Assembly: GCA_022414725.1 (NCBI GenBank)
Contig: CM039464.1
Span: 2,779,364 to 2,843,363, forward strand
From: Microglena sp. YARC
Taxonomy: Eukaryota > Chlorophyta > Chlorophyceae > Chlamydomonadales > Chlamydomonadaceae
Direction: 5' to 3'
DNA length: 64,000 bases
Positions 11,972 to 23,277 of this stretch are shown here, one piece after another. Each line of letters starts with the position of its first letter. The first letter of the stretch is position 1. The notes beneath the pieces are model-generated. The model searched no databases and was not told where the DNA came from. It saw only the letters and a list, made by a program, of their open reading frames with translations. Both the position numbers and the translations under genes were made by a program.

Positions 11972-12216
11972 CGCTGCCGCCAACGCCAGAACCTGTATAG
12001 AGAGGTGGGTATTCTCAGTTCCAAGATTCACACCCTGTCCTGTCTGACTCCATGCTGATACCAGCGCAGTATCTTATTCATGTGTAGGGTAGTGTTACAT
12101 TAATATTTACATTACGATGGCGAAACCTGGCGAGCAGAAATGGCTGATGTGAGCCGGCCAAATTGCCAAGGCTCCGGCCCGGTATGACCGTTGGGCGTTA
12201 CCGGTTGCACATCCTG

Positions 12217-13216
12217 NNNNNNNNNNNNNNNNNNNNNNNNNNNNNNNNNNNNNNNNNNNNNNNNNNNNNNNNNNNNNNNNNNNNNNNNNNNNNNNNNNNN
12301 NNNNNNNNNNNNNNNNNNNNNNNNNNNNNNNNNNNNNNNNNNNNNNNNNNNNNNNNNNNNNNNNNNNNNNNNNNNNNNNNNNNNNNNNNNNNNNNNNNNN
12401 NNNNNNNNNNNNNNNNNNNNNNNNNNNNNNNNNNNNNNNNNNNNNNNNNNNNNNNNNNNNNNNNNNNNNNNNNNNNNNNNNNNNNNNNNNNNNNNNNNNN
12501 NNNNNNNNNNNNNNNNNNNNNNNNNNNNNNNNNNNNNNNNNNNNNNNNNNNNNNNNNNNNNNNNNNNNNNNNNNNNNNNNNNNNNNNNNNNNNNNNNNNN
12601 NNNNNNNNNNNNNNNNNNNNNNNNNNNNNNNNNNNNNNNNNNNNNNNNNNNNNNNNNNNNNNNNNNNNNNNNNNNNNNNNNNNNNNNNNNNNNNNNNNNN
12701 NNNNNNNNNNNNNNNNNNNNNNNNNNNNNNNNNNNNNNNNNNNNNNNNNNNNNNNNNNNNNNNNNNNNNNNNNNNNNNNNNNNNNNNNNNNNNNNNNNNN
12801 NNNNNNNNNNNNNNNNNNNNNNNNNNNNNNNNNNNNNNNNNNNNNNNNNNNNNNNNNNNNNNNNNNNNNNNNNNNNNNNNNNNNNNNNNNNNNNNNNNNN
12901 NNNNNNNNNNNNNNNNNNNNNNNNNNNNNNNNNNNNNNNNNNNNNNNNNNNNNNNNNNNNNNNNNNNNNNNNNNNNNNNNNNNNNNNNNNNNNNNNNNNN
13001 NNNNNNNNNNNNNNNNNNNNNNNNNNNNNNNNNNNNNNNNNNNNNNNNNNNNNNNNNNNNNNNNNNNNNNNNNNNNNNNNNNNNNNNNNNNNNNNNNNNN
13101 NNNNNNNNNNNNNNNNNNNNNNNNNNNNNNNNNNNNNNNNNNNNNNNNNNNNNNNNNNNNNNNNNNNNNNNNNNNNNNNNNNNNNNNNNNNNNNNNNNNN
13201 NNNNNNNNNNNNNNNN
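12217..13216. other. Assembly gap (exactly 1000 N)
   Basis: A run of 1000 N, most likely a placeholder of unknown true length. The U6 array enters it from the left and different repeats leave it on the right, so the array end is hidden here. Confidence 0.99.
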
Positions 13217-13785
13217 TTAGACATTATGTAGTGTCACAGCCTTACAGAAGTAACGGGATGAAATATGCGTGTGTTTACAATCCAGGATAGCCATAACATA
13301 GGCTTAACAGACTCGCCCAACTTGCCAAAAAGTGGACTGCCAGCAAGCCTATAACGGCAATGTGGACAGCCTTTGCAGAGGTACAGGTTTTATGTATGTT
13401 ACAGTCCAGGGGTAGCAGAAGGGCAATGGGGTTTAGCCTCATTGACTATGTAATGTTACAAGTCCAGGGGTAGGCAAATAGGCTAAAGGGACTCACCCAG
13501 CAAGCTATACCTTACAATAAGGTGGAGCAAGCCTTTGTAGAGGTACGGGTGTATGTATGTTACAGTCCAGGGGTAGGCAGAAGGGCATGGGGTGTAGCCT
13601 CTTTGACTATGTATGTCACAGTCCAGGGGTAGGCAAATAGGCTAAAGGGACTCACCCAACCGCCAAAATAAATTAAAAGGACTCACCCAGCAAGCTATAC
13701 AACAAGGTGGAGCAGCCTTTGCAGAGATACAGGTGTGTGTTATGTTACAGTCCAGGGCGGCAGGCCAAAAATTATAGTTCCGCTG
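13217..13785 (+). repeat. Tandem repeat with motif 'cagtccaggggtaggcaaataggct'
   Basis: Two to three divergent units of about 180-190 bp alternate ACAGTCCAGGGGTAGGCA and AAGGTGGAGCAAGCCTTTG blocks. Part of the unit also occurs reversed at about 39060-39085 (CCTTTAGCCTACCCCTGGAC), so it belongs to a dispersed family. No coding frame seen. Confidence 0.75.
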
Positions 13786-14410
13786 TCTCACGATTGTGGC
13801 GCTCAAGATAGAGATGAGCTTTAATTGATGACCAGCCAAACCACACAAACAAACAAACAAGAAAAAAACATCCAGCCATACAAAACAAAACAAACAAACA
13901 AACAAACAAACAAACAAACAGACAAACAAACAAGCAGACAAACAAACAGCTAACCAGACAATCCACCTACCAAGCCAAGCCATATCCTCTCGTTGCAATA
14001 CACAGGAGGTGTAGTCCGCTGTCCGACGATGTGGTGCCAAAAATAAATATGAGCTTTAGTATGACCAACCAACTGCACAACCAGCCAAACAAACAAGCAG
14101 ACAAACAGACAAGCTACCAGACAATCCACCAACTAAGGACAAGCCCATATCCACTCATTGCAATGCACAGGAGGTCTAGTCCGCTAATCTGACAATGTGG
14201 CGCGCTAGATAGAGATGAAAATTGTGATATGACCAAGCAAACCACACAACCCAAACAAAACCAGCCAAACAAACAAACAAACAAAGAAACAGCTAACCAG
14301 ACAATCCACCTACCAAGCCAAGCCATATCCTCTCGTTGCAATACACAGGAGGTGTAGTCCGCTGTCCGACGATGTGGTGCCCGAGATAGAGACGAGCTTT
14401 AACGTGTCAG
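13786..14410 (+). repeat. About 170-200-bp tandem units with internal (CAAA)n
   Basis: Units share GACGATGTGGTGCCCAAGATAG, a GACCAACCAACCACACAAAC stretch leading into (CAAA)n, and CATATCCTCTCGTTGCAATACACAGGAGG. The reverse strand reads as long (CLFV)n frames, an artefact of the CAAA repeat. Related units recur at 16620-18110. Confidence 0.8.
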
Positions 14411-15935
14411 GTTTCTTGGAAACGACTCGGCAGGACTACGAAAAGATATGCGTTTGCAGGCGGAAGCTTCAGCCAACAAGAAATGGTTGAAATGAGGTGC
14501 ACGGAAACATTGCATCATGTATGATGTGTTGCCCAAGATAGCCGTGATAGGCGGAAGCTTCAGCCAACAAGAAATTGTTGAAAATGAGGGTACGGTAACA
14601 GTAGCATCATGTATGATGTGCTGCCCAAGATAGCAAATCATGTATGATGATGTGTTGCCCAAGATAGCCATCTATGTATTGCATTGGCATGTGATGTGTT
14701 GCATAGCATCATGTTATGATGATGTGTTGCCAAAGATAGCATCATGTATGATGAAGATAGCAATCATGTATGACATTGCTTGCCCAAGATAGCATCATGT
14801 ATTGATGATGTGTTGCCCAAGATAGCATCAATGTAATGATGATGTGTGTTGCCCAAGATAGCATCATGTATGACATTGCATCATGTATTGATGTGCTGCC
14901 CAAGATAGCATCATGTATGATGATTGTGTATGGCCCCAAGATAGCATCATGTATGACATTGCAATCATGTATGGATGTGTTTGCCCAAGATAGCATCATG
15001 TATGACATAGCATCATGTATGATGTGTTGCCCAAGATAGCATCATGTATGATGATGTGTTGCCCAAGATAGCATCATGTATGACATAGCATCATGTATGA
15101 TGTGTGCCCAAGATTAGGCATCATGTATGATGATGTGTTGCCCAAGATAGCATCATGTATGACATTGCATCATGTATGATGTGTTGCCCAAGATAGCATC
15201 ATGTATGATGATGTGTTGCCCAAGATAGCATCATGTATGACATAGCATCATGTATGATGTGCTGCCCAAGATAGCATCATGTATGATGATGTGTTGCCCA
15301 AGATAGCATCATGTATGACATAGCATCATGTATGATGTGTTGCCCAAGATAGCATCATGTATGATGATGTGTTGCCCAAGATAGCATCATGTATACATGA
15401 TGTATGATTGTTGCCCAAGATAGCATCATGTATTGACTCTGTGTTGCCCAAGATGTCATGTTTTGCCCAATGATAGCATCATGTATGCTGATGTTGTTGC
15501 CCCAAGATAGCATCATGTATGACATTGCATCATGTATATGATGTGTTGCCCAAAGAAGAATCATGTATGATGATGTGTTGCCCAAGATAGCATCATGTAT
15601 GACATTGCATCATGTATGATGTGTTGCCCAAGATAGTATCATGTATGATGATGTGTTGCCCAAGATAGCATCATGTATGACATTGCATCATGTATGATGT
15701 GTTGCCCAAGATAGCATCATGTATGATGATGTGTTGCCCAAGATAGCATCATGTATGACATTGCATCATGTATGATGTGTTGCCCAAGATAGCATCATGT
15801 ATGATGTGTTGCCCAAGATAGCATCATGTATGACATTGCATCATGTATGATGTGTTGCCCAAGATAGCATCATGTATGACATTGCATCATGTATGATGTG
15901 CTGCCCAAGATAGCCGTGATAGGCGGAAGCTTCTT
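14411..15935 (+). repeat. Long minisatellite 'gatgtgttgcccaagatagcatcatgtat'
   Basis: About 1.4 kb of units of roughly 30-35 bp built from GATGTGTTGCCCAAGATAG and CATCATGTATGA, often alternating as a higher-order unit of about 66-68 bp. The units derive from the GATGTGGTGCCCAAGATAGAG block of the flanking 170-bp family. Units are noisier at the left (14640-15560) and nearly uniform at the right. Confidence 0.93.
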
Positions 15936-16068
15936 GAACTTGAACTTGAACTTGACCTTAGTTACATAGCTTCAGCCAGCAATTCGGCTGCTCGCCGTCT
16001 TCGGCAGTAAAAACAATTGGCGGATGCTTCAGCCAACAAGAAATGGTTGAAATGAGGTGTACGGTAAA

Positions 16069-16263
16069 CAGGGTACTTCAAAGCGCGCGCTTTTGCGCTT
16101 TTGAGCGCTGACTTTTTGACCCCCTCTGGGCTTTAAGCGCAGTTTTTCGCAACCCCTTGTGGGCGCCGCAAGCAATTTTTGCGCTTTTTGCACTACACAG
16201 CGCAGTTGTTTTGTCTTCAAGTGCGCTAAAGCGCTGGCCAATTTGGCCATTTGAAGTACCCTG
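16069..16263. mobile_element. hAT-like MITE, copy 1
   Basis: 195 bp with perfect 11-bp terminal inverted repeats CAGGGTACTTC...GAAGTACCCTG. Flanking 8-mers are ACGGTAAA (16061-16068) and ACGGTAAC (16264-16271), matching at 7 of 8. CAGGG ends and 8-bp target duplications are typical of hAT transposons. The interior is a set of GCGC-rich short inverted repeats with no coding capacity. Confidence 0.9.
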
Positions 16264-16435
16264 ACGGTAACATTGCATCATGTATGATGTGTTGCCCAAG
16301 ATGGCCGTGCAGGCAGAAGCTTCAGCCGGCTAGCATTAGATTATTAATCCATTCTTTAGCTAGTTATTGGGTAGACGTGTTCCACTCGGCGGCTTCAGCC
16401 AACAAGAAATTGTTGAAACGAGGTGTATATAGTTA

Positions 16436-16599
16436 GGGATAAGCAATATGATATCATATGATATCATGTCATCATATGATAGCATATGATGCCGGCTGCC
16501 TGGCTAGGCTAAAGTTGCCATTTACACACAATATCATATGATGCAATTTGTATGATACCATACTCGCCTTTGGTTAGTATCATATGATTTGCCGATCCC
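16436..16599. mobile_element. TA-flanked MITE of the 'GGGATCGGCA' family, copy 1
   Basis: Ends GGGATAAGCAATATG and GATTTGCCGATCCC are inverted, and the element is flanked by TA on both sides (16434-16435 and 16600-16601), as for Tc1/mariner-type insertion. The sub-terminal part is dense in CATATGATATCATATGAT palindromes. Other copies at 57064 and 61202. Confidence 0.82.
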
Positions 16600-16601
16600 T
16601 A

Positions 16602-18130
16602 TATTTAGTCCGCTGCCTGACGATGTGTTGCCCAAGAGAGTCGTGTAGCTTCAGCCGCCAATTATTATGTTCTTAATCAATTCGTTAAATGATTATTGGG
16701 CCAGCTCGTCTTACGCACAGGCTCTAGCTACCAAGAAATATTGGGCAGGAAGGGGTGACCACTGTCTGACGATGTGGTGCCCAAGATAGAGATGAGCTTT
16801 AATATGACCAACCGACCACACAAACAAACAAACAGCTAACCAAGTGGAACGACTCGATTAGCTGCCCAAGAGAGCCGTGCAGCTTCAGCCGCCAAAAAAA
16901 CGTTTCTTAATCAAGTATTGCCTTCAGCCGCCAAAGCCTTCAGCCGCAAAAAATATGTTTCTTAATCAAGTATTGAACTGATTATTGGATCACCTCGTCT
17001 CACGCAGAGGCGCCAGCCGTCAAGCAATATTGGTATAATTGGACAGGAGGTGTAGTCCTCTGTCTGACGATTACATTACATTTCGTGTAAAAAGTCTACT
17101 TGACACCACGAGGGTGTATGACACTCAGTGCTTAAACTAAATGAAAAGCACCCACAAAGCAAAAACAACCATTACATCAGGTGTGTGTCGAGGACAAACG
17201 AACCACGGATGTAACAATTTCAATTTCAATTTCAATGTCGAGGACAAACGAACCAAAGTCCTAAGATGTGGTGTCCAAGATATAGATGACCTATATAACG
17301 TGTCAAGCTTCTTGGGACGACTTGGCAGGCTACAAAAGGTAGCCTTGCAAGCGGAAGCTTCAGCCAACAATAAATTGTAAATATGAGGTGTATAAAGTCC
17401 GCTGTCTGCTCATCTGATGATGTGTTGCCCAATGTAGCGACGAACTTTAATGTATCAGGCTTCTTAGGAAGACTCCGTCGGCTGCCCAAGAGAGCTGTGC
17501 ACCTTCAGCCGCCAAGAATTATGTTATTTATCAATTCGTTAAATGATTATTGGGCCAGCTCGTCTTAGGCACAGGCTCTAGCTACCAAGAAATATTGGGC
17601 AGGAAGGGGTGTCCCCTGTCTAACGATGTGATGCCCAAGATAGAGATGAGCTTTAATATCACCAACCGACCACACAAACAAACAAACAGCTAACCAAGTG
17701 GAACGACTCGATTGGCTGCCCAAGAGAGCCGTGCAGCTTCAGCCGCCAATAATTATGTTATTAATAAATTCGTTAAATGATTATTGGGCCAGCTCGTCTT
17801 AGGCACAGGCTCTAGCTACCAAGCAATATTGGGCACGAAGGGGTGTCCACTGTCTGACGATGTGGTGCCCAAGATAGAGATGAGCTTTAATATGACCAAC
17901 CGACCACACAAACAAACAAACAAACAAACAAACAAACAAACAAACAAACAAACAAACAAACAAACAAACAAACAGGTAACCAAGCCAAACCATGTCCATT
18001 ATTTGGAATCTACAGGAGTTTTTCTTCACTGCCTGACGATGTGGTGCCCAAGATAGAGATGAGCTGTAACTTGTCAGGCTGAATCCATCGGGTTGCAACT
18101 TGTTAGTTGGTTTCGGGAGACCCACCTCCT
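16602..18130 (+). repeat. Degenerate 170-250-bp repeat units, including (CAAA)n at 17909-17973
   Basis: Repeated blocks include GCTGCCCAAGAGAGCCGTGCA, CTTCAGCCGCCAA, TTCGTTAAATGATTATTGGGCC and GATGTGGTGCCCAAGATAGAG, the last shared with 13786-14410. No protein-coding frame or RNA gene recognised. Confidence 0.7.
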
Positions 18131-18380
18131 GGGGTGAAAGTCCTTTAACATTAAGGGCGCCTGGAGGCGCGTCCCGAATGAAATGATTCGAATCCTCAAT
18201 TCAATGTGTTTTAATTAATTGAATTGTATTTAATGTTGTGTTATTTTAATTCGATTTATTCCTTTCCATGTAATTTAATTAACGTGATTTGAATTCATGT
18301 AATTGCTTTAAATTGTTTCGGGAGACCCACCTCCTGGGGCGAAAGCCCTTTAACATCTTCTTCACAGTTTCTTAATTTCC
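18107..18380 (+). repeat. Dispersed motif 'cgggagacccacctcctgggg'
   Basis: TTTCGGGAGACCCACCTCCTGGGG followed by GAAAG.CCTTTAAC occurs twice here (from 18111 and 18317), separated by AT-rich sequence. A third copy is at about 37265 (CGGGAAACCCACCTCCTGGGG). Function unknown; probably part of a transposable-element family. Confidence 0.6.
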
Positions 18381-19555
18381 TTTCACATCTTCTTGGGGCG
18401 ATGGTTAGTGCTGTGGTTAATTAATTGATAGATGTAGTTTGGACTGGAGTAGCATGTTTTTTCAGCAATACGGTTTGGGCAGCCTTTTTCCTAAGCACGA
18501 TTAATCGTGTACGCATCGTGTCTAGTTGATGGACTGCGTGTTTTGCCTGCCAGCAAAACTGTAATCGTGCAGAATCGTGCCAAACGATTATTAATGTTTT
18601 CATTTCCCCAAAGTGCAGACCCAGGAATCGGACCCAAACGATTATTAATGTTTCGTGCAAAAAACGTATGAAAATCACTGGGTATAACGAATGTGGAGAA
18701 GAGAGGAGTGGACGAGTGGTGCGGACTGGATCAAAGCTTATAGACTACCTAGTAAACTAGAAGAATGCAGGTGTCTATGTAGACCCCCCCCCCCCCCCCC
18801 CCCCCCTAAAATGTACACCGCGCGTGAATTAAGGAAGAGGGACGCAGGCCGACGCAGAACGCAGGCGCAGGCCGACGCAGGTGGAAGGAAGGACCCATGC
18901 CGACGCAGAACGCAGGCGCAGGCCGACGCTGTCGGAAGCTGTTGGAAGCAGGAAGCTGTCGGAAGCTGTTGGAAGCAGGCGGAAGCAGGTTGGTGGGCGC
19001 GTTGATAAAGTGCGGTGGAATAATCACCAAACATAAGAATTGAAGCGCTCCGTCTGCAGTCCCTCCACACGCAACAAGCAAAGCAAGCCATCGACGCAGG
19101 CTTTCACAGACTACGCTTTCCCATCTCGACAAATCGTCCACTACATCCATACCTGCGTCGAGCCCTACTCTGGTAAGTTAATGGACGGACGACGCAGAAG
19201 ACCAGAATACCGCAGAACGATATTCGTCGAGTCCGTGTTAGATCGTACGTTCTGAAGACCTTCGGGCCTGCACCGATCTCTCGCCGTGCCACACCTAAGC
19301 CCTTTCAATCTACTGCAATTCGCCTATTTGCCCGATTGCATGCCATTTAAAATGCCGCATTTTTGACTGTGCCAATGCCTACGGCCTCTACTCCTGCCCC
19401 TGCTCTTCTACCTCCCATGCATTCGTTCCCATGCATTCGTTCCCATGCATTCGTTCCCATGCATACATTCCAGTGACCCCATACATAGTTGTTAACCCCA
19501 GCCGTACTGACAGCTGGTCCTGGGCGGTGACGATTGTACCAAGGGTAAGGGTAGA
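18381..19555. other. No recognised gene; poly-C run and GACGCAGG-type repeats
   Basis: Contains a C-run (18784-18806), then imperfect repeats of GACGCAGGCCGACGCAGAACG and GGAAGCTGTTGGAAGCAGG (18840-18990). A stretch at 19030-19172 ends in CTCTG|GTAAGTTAATG, a good donor context, so it could be an untranslated or coding exon. Its three frames gave no recognisable protein. Confidence 0.4.
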
Positions 19556-19743
19556 TGTTACAAGGTGCAGAGCCCTGAAATGTTGCAAGGTGCAGAGCCC
19601 TGAAATGTTACAAGGTGCAGAGCCCTGAATGGCACAACCCTGAAAGGGTAGATGTTGCAAGGTGCAGAGCCCTGAAATGTTACAAGGTGCAGAGCCCTGA
19701 ATGGCACAACCCTGAAAGGGTAGATGTTGCAAGGTGCAGAGCA
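19556..19743 (+). repeat. Minisatellite 'aaggtgcagagccctgaaatgtt'
   Basis: AAGGTGCAGAGCCCTGAA repeated six times, in a higher-order unit with GGCACAACCCTGAAAGGGTAGATGTTG. Small indels between units are visible. Non-coding. Confidence 0.85.
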
Positions 19744-19839
19744 GCTTATCCAGCTGCTTATATTCAACTCAGCACATTCTAGAACCTTCCGGCCTCCCCA
19801 CATCAAAACATCTAACGGTTCCTCCAATGGGCCTTTGTT

Positions 19840-21078
19840 CCCGAATTGATCATGTACAACTCCTCTCCTGCTGCTTCTTTTCTTATAGCTCCTTCACTCC
19901 ACCCTCCCCACCCAATTCTGCTCACCATGCCCCCATGCCAATTTCTCACTACCAGCCCAGTAACTCCCCTCCTTGCACTGTTCTTCTCCCTTCTCCTTCA
20001 CTCCACCCTCCCCACCCAATGCTGCACATAATGCCCCCATGCCAATTTCTCGCTACCATCCCAGAACCTCCCCTCGTGCCGCTTCTCTTCTTCCAACTCA
20101 TTCACTCCACCCTCCCCACCCAATGCTGCACATAATGCCCCCATGCCAATTTCTCACTACCATCCCAGAACCTCCCCTCGTGCCGCTTCTCTTCTTCCAA
20201 CTCATTCACTCCACCCTCCCCACCCAATGCTGCACATAATGCCCCCATGCCAATTTCTCACTACCCTACCCGCCCAGGCTCCCCCTATTTGCACTGCTCT
20301 CTCTTCTCTCTTCACTCCACCCTCCCCACCCAATGCTGCACATAATGCCCCCATGCCGAGTTCTCACTACCATCCCAGGACCTCCCCTCCTGCCTCTACT
20401 CTCTCCCAACTCCTTCACTCCACCCTCCCCATGACCCCACCCACTGCTTCACATCATGCCCCCGTGCCAATTTATCACTATCAGCCCAGGACCCCCCCTC
20501 CTCGCATTTCTCTTCTCTCTTCTCCTTCACTCCACCCTCCCCACCCAATACTGCACATCATGCCCTCATGCCAAATTCTCACTACCCTATCAGCCCAGGA
20601 TCCCCCCTCCTCGCACTGCTCTTCTGTTTTCTCCTTCACTCCACCCTCCCCACCCAATAATGCACATCATGCCCTCATGCCAAGTTCTAACCATCCTACC
20701 AACCCAGTACTTCCCCTCCTTGCACTGCTCTTCTGTTTTCTCCTTCACTCCACCCTCCCCACCCAATAATGCACATCATGCCCCCATGCCAAGTTCTAAC
20801 CATCCTACCAACCCAGTACTTCCCCTCCTTGCACTGCTCTTCTGTCTTCTCCTTCACTCCACCCTCCCCACCCAATGCTGCACATCATGCCCCCATGCCA
20901 CTCCTCACTATCATCCCAGGACCTCCCCTCCTCGCGCTGTTTTTCTCTCTTCTCCTTCTCCCCACCCTCCCCACCCAATGCTGCACAAAGTGCCCCATGC
21001 CAATTTCTCACTACCCTAACATCCCAGGCCCTTCCCTCCCCTCCTCGCGCTACTCTTCTCTCTTCTCCTTCCTTCTAG
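19840..21078 (+). repeat. About 110-bp pyrimidine-rich tandem array
   Basis: Roughly eleven units, each with CACTCCACCCTCCCCACCCAAT, ATGCCCCCATGCCAATTTCTCACTACC and a CTTCT-rich tract. The final unit ends in CTCCTTCCTTCTAG, a strong acceptor directly before a candidate exon. The array may therefore be an expanded polypyrimidine tract of an intron 3' end. Its open frames are shadows of a 3-divisible period. Confidence 0.88.
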
Positions 21079-21182
21079 CCATCCGCAAGTCTCAGCAGGG
21101 CGTGGGATGCTGTCTGTTGATAAATCCCGGGGTGGCGTGCCATCCATGTCCAGCATTTTCCAATCCTCTGACAGCACAACAG
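21079..21182 (+). CDS. Candidate upstream exon (possibly 5' part of the GH5 gene)
   Basis: A 104-nt stretch bounded by a strong acceptor (CCTTCTAG) and a GTGGGC donor. One frame reads HPQVSAGRGMLSVDKSRGG and onward to DSTT and ends in phase 1, which is the phase needed by the first recognised GH5 exon at 25230. A second frame is also open, so reading and membership are uncertain. The sequence matches no family I know. A chance phase match is one in three. Confidence 0.3.
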
Positions 21183-21241
21183 GTGGGCCATGTGGTGTGG
21201 TGTGGTGTGGTGTGGCATGTGTTGGTACAGTAGAGCACTAG

Positions 21242-21397
21242 CACTGGTAAAGTAACAACGGAAATCTACCAGTTGTGGACGCTTGTAAAAGGTTAGTAAC
21301 CAGTTGATTTAAAAGGTTAGTAACCAGTTGATTTAAAAGGTTGCTGTTGTTATTAGGCCAAAATGAGGGTCTAATTACCGGGGTTATTTTACTAGTG
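21242..21397. mobile_element. MITE-like element with CACTGGTAAAATAAC ends, copy 1
   Basis: 156 bp bounded by CACTGGTAAAGTAAC and GTTATTTTACTAGTG, an imperfect inverted pair. Internally it shares GGTAGTAACCAGTTGATTTA and GGCCAAAATGAGGGTCTAAT (reversed) with copies at 26117, 33617 and 36804. No coding capacity. Target duplications could not be fixed. Confidence 0.65.
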
Positions 21398-21607
21398 ATA
21401 GTACTTCCCACATACAACATCTTAAAGCCATGCGTGTGTATGTGTGTGCGCGATTATTTTACAAGTGATAGTACTTCCCACTTACAGCCTCTTAAAGCCA
21501 TGTGTGTCTGTATGCATCAGTGCGGTTATTTTACCAGTGGGTGCAACCCTGGGCACCATTAGTCAGTTGATTTACCGTTTTATTGTTTTTTTATTGCTGC
21601 TGTCGGC

Positions 21608-21678
21608 TGCTGTTGTTGTTGTTGTTGTTGTTGTTGTTGGTGGTGGTGGTTGTTGGAGTTGTTGTAGGTGTTGTTGTT

Positions 21679-21732
<54 letters not shown>

Positions 21733-21765
21733 GCTGTTGTTGTGTTGTTACCGTTGTTATTGTTG
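21608..21765 (+). repeat. (GTT)n microsatellite with interruptions
   Basis: About 150 bp of GTT with GGT and GTA variants. The poly-Val/Leu/Cys and poly-Thr/Asn frames seen here are translation artefacts of the trinucleotide repeat. Confidence 0.95.
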
Positions 21766-21829
21766 TATGAGATTTGCGCAACCAAACATTCCATATAATT
21801 TTAATTTTAATTATATGATAGGTAGGGGG

Positions 21830-22835
21830 TACATATGTAAAACACATATTATATTTTTATTCGTTACACACTTATGGGAATGCCAGCACAATTTGTGTCT
21901 ATCAAATGATGTTATATTTGTTTGAGATTTGCACAACCAAAATATTATATATAATTATGATTGTATTTGTTTTTTAGGTAGGCGGTACATCTGTATAACA
22001 ATTGCTATGTTTGTTTATAGGAAGGCGGTACATATGTAGGTAGGCGGTACGTATGTAGTAGGCGGTACATATGTAGGTAGGCGGTACATATGTGAAACAA
22101 TTGCCATGTTTGTTTATTTCTTTACGCACTTATGGGAATGCCAACACAATTTGTGTCTATTAATTTATATTACATTTGTTTATTCGTTTACGCACTTATG
22201 GGAATGCCAACAGAATGTCAACACAATTTGTGTCTATTGATTTATGTTACACTTGTTTATTTGTTTACACACTTATGGGAATGCCAACAAAATTTGTGTC
22301 TATTGATTTATGTTACATTTGTTTATTCGTTTACGCACTTATGGAAATGACAACACAATTTGTGTCTATTGATTTATGTTACATTTGTTTACACACTTAT
22401 GGGAATGACAACACAATTTGTGTCTATTGATTTATGTTACATTTGTTTATTCGTTTACGCACTTATGAGAATGACAACACAATTTGTGTCTATTGATTTA
22501 TGTTACATTCCTTTATTCGTTTACGCACTTATGGGGATGCCAACAGAATGCCAACAGAATGCCAACAGAATGCCAACACAATTTGTGTCTATTGATTTAT
22601 GTTACATTTGTTTATTCGTTTACGCACTTATGGGAATGCCAACACAATTTGTGTCTATTGATACAAATCTATTTATGTTACATTCATTTATTCCTTTACG
22701 CACTTATGGGAATGCCAACACAATTTGTGTCTATTGATACAAATCTATTTATGTTACATTCATTTATTCCTTTACGCACTTATGGGAATGCCAACACAAT
22801 TTGTGTCTATCGAGTGATGTTATATCTGTATGGGA
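21830..22835 (+). repeat. 60-85-bp tandem array 'cgcacttatgggaatgccaacacaatttgtgtctatt'
   Basis: About a dozen units with TTTACGCACTTATGGGAATGCC, ACAATTTGTGTCTATTGATT and TATGTTACATTTGTTTATTC. A separate short repeat GGTAGGCGGTACATATGT occurs at 21970-22095. One spot (22545-22575) has an inner expansion of AACAGAATGCC x4. No gene. Confidence 0.9.
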
Positions 22836-23277
22836 TTTGCACAAACAAAACATGTCATTTAATTTTAATTTTCTGTGAGCTGGTATGTGTTGCCTATGAA
22901 ATTAGCAATGCTGCATATTATCCTATTGCCTTTAGGGGATATATCAGGGCAACTGCAAAATCTCTCTCTATATATATATGTGAACATACATGGATTTTGC
23001 TATTGACCGGCTCTGACCGGCCATATCGGTCGCCGTGTCACCACACATGCGGCCAGCGGCCCGGCCAGCTTCTGACCAGCTCCGATTTTGCCGTGAAGGG
23101 GGATCCCTGTACAAAGTACTCCTGACTTCAAATTTTCAATCGTCAAAGTTTCTTAGTGCCGCTTCTCAACCACTCCATTCCATTCAAGATCTTCCTTCCT
23201 CATCACGACTCTAAGAAAAACAAAGTAGCTTCTATCCTTCGTCGAATTCGTTTGATTCTTCACGAACTGAAGCACAC
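22836..23277. other. No recognised gene
   Basis: AT-rich start (including ATATATAT at 22970), then a GC-richer stretch with ACCGGCTCTGACCGGCC and GGCCAGCGGCCCGGCCAG. One plus frame across 23200-23310 contains KKNKVASILRRIRLILHELKHTW, but it closes quickly and has no known match. Confidence 0.4.

Larger units (their letters stand above)
6836..12216 (+). repeat. U6 tandem array, rest of unit 3 and units 4 to 9 (partial), indel-riddled
   Basis: The 885-bp unit continues after the retrotransposon. U6 copies sit near 6988, 7925, 8921, 9897, 10886 and 11852, so spacing is stretched to about 940-1000 bp by inserted bases. Single-base insertions and deletions are spread evenly over spacer and U6 core alike, including positions that no functional U6 could change. 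This points to uncorrected long-read sequence rather than evolution. The array runs into the assembly gap, so its true copy number is unknown. Confidence 0.9.

Noticed and set aside
12112..13290. Three open frames of 346-375 codons over this region
   Set aside because: They consist almost entirely of the 1000-N gap; no sequence supports them.
14411..15935. Possible CRISPR-like array (regular repeats with spacers)
   Set aside because: The spacers are themselves repeats of the same units, there are no cas genes and the genome is eukaryotic.
21444..21770. Poly-Val/poly-Cys frames
   Set aside because: Artefacts of the (GTT)n microsatellite.
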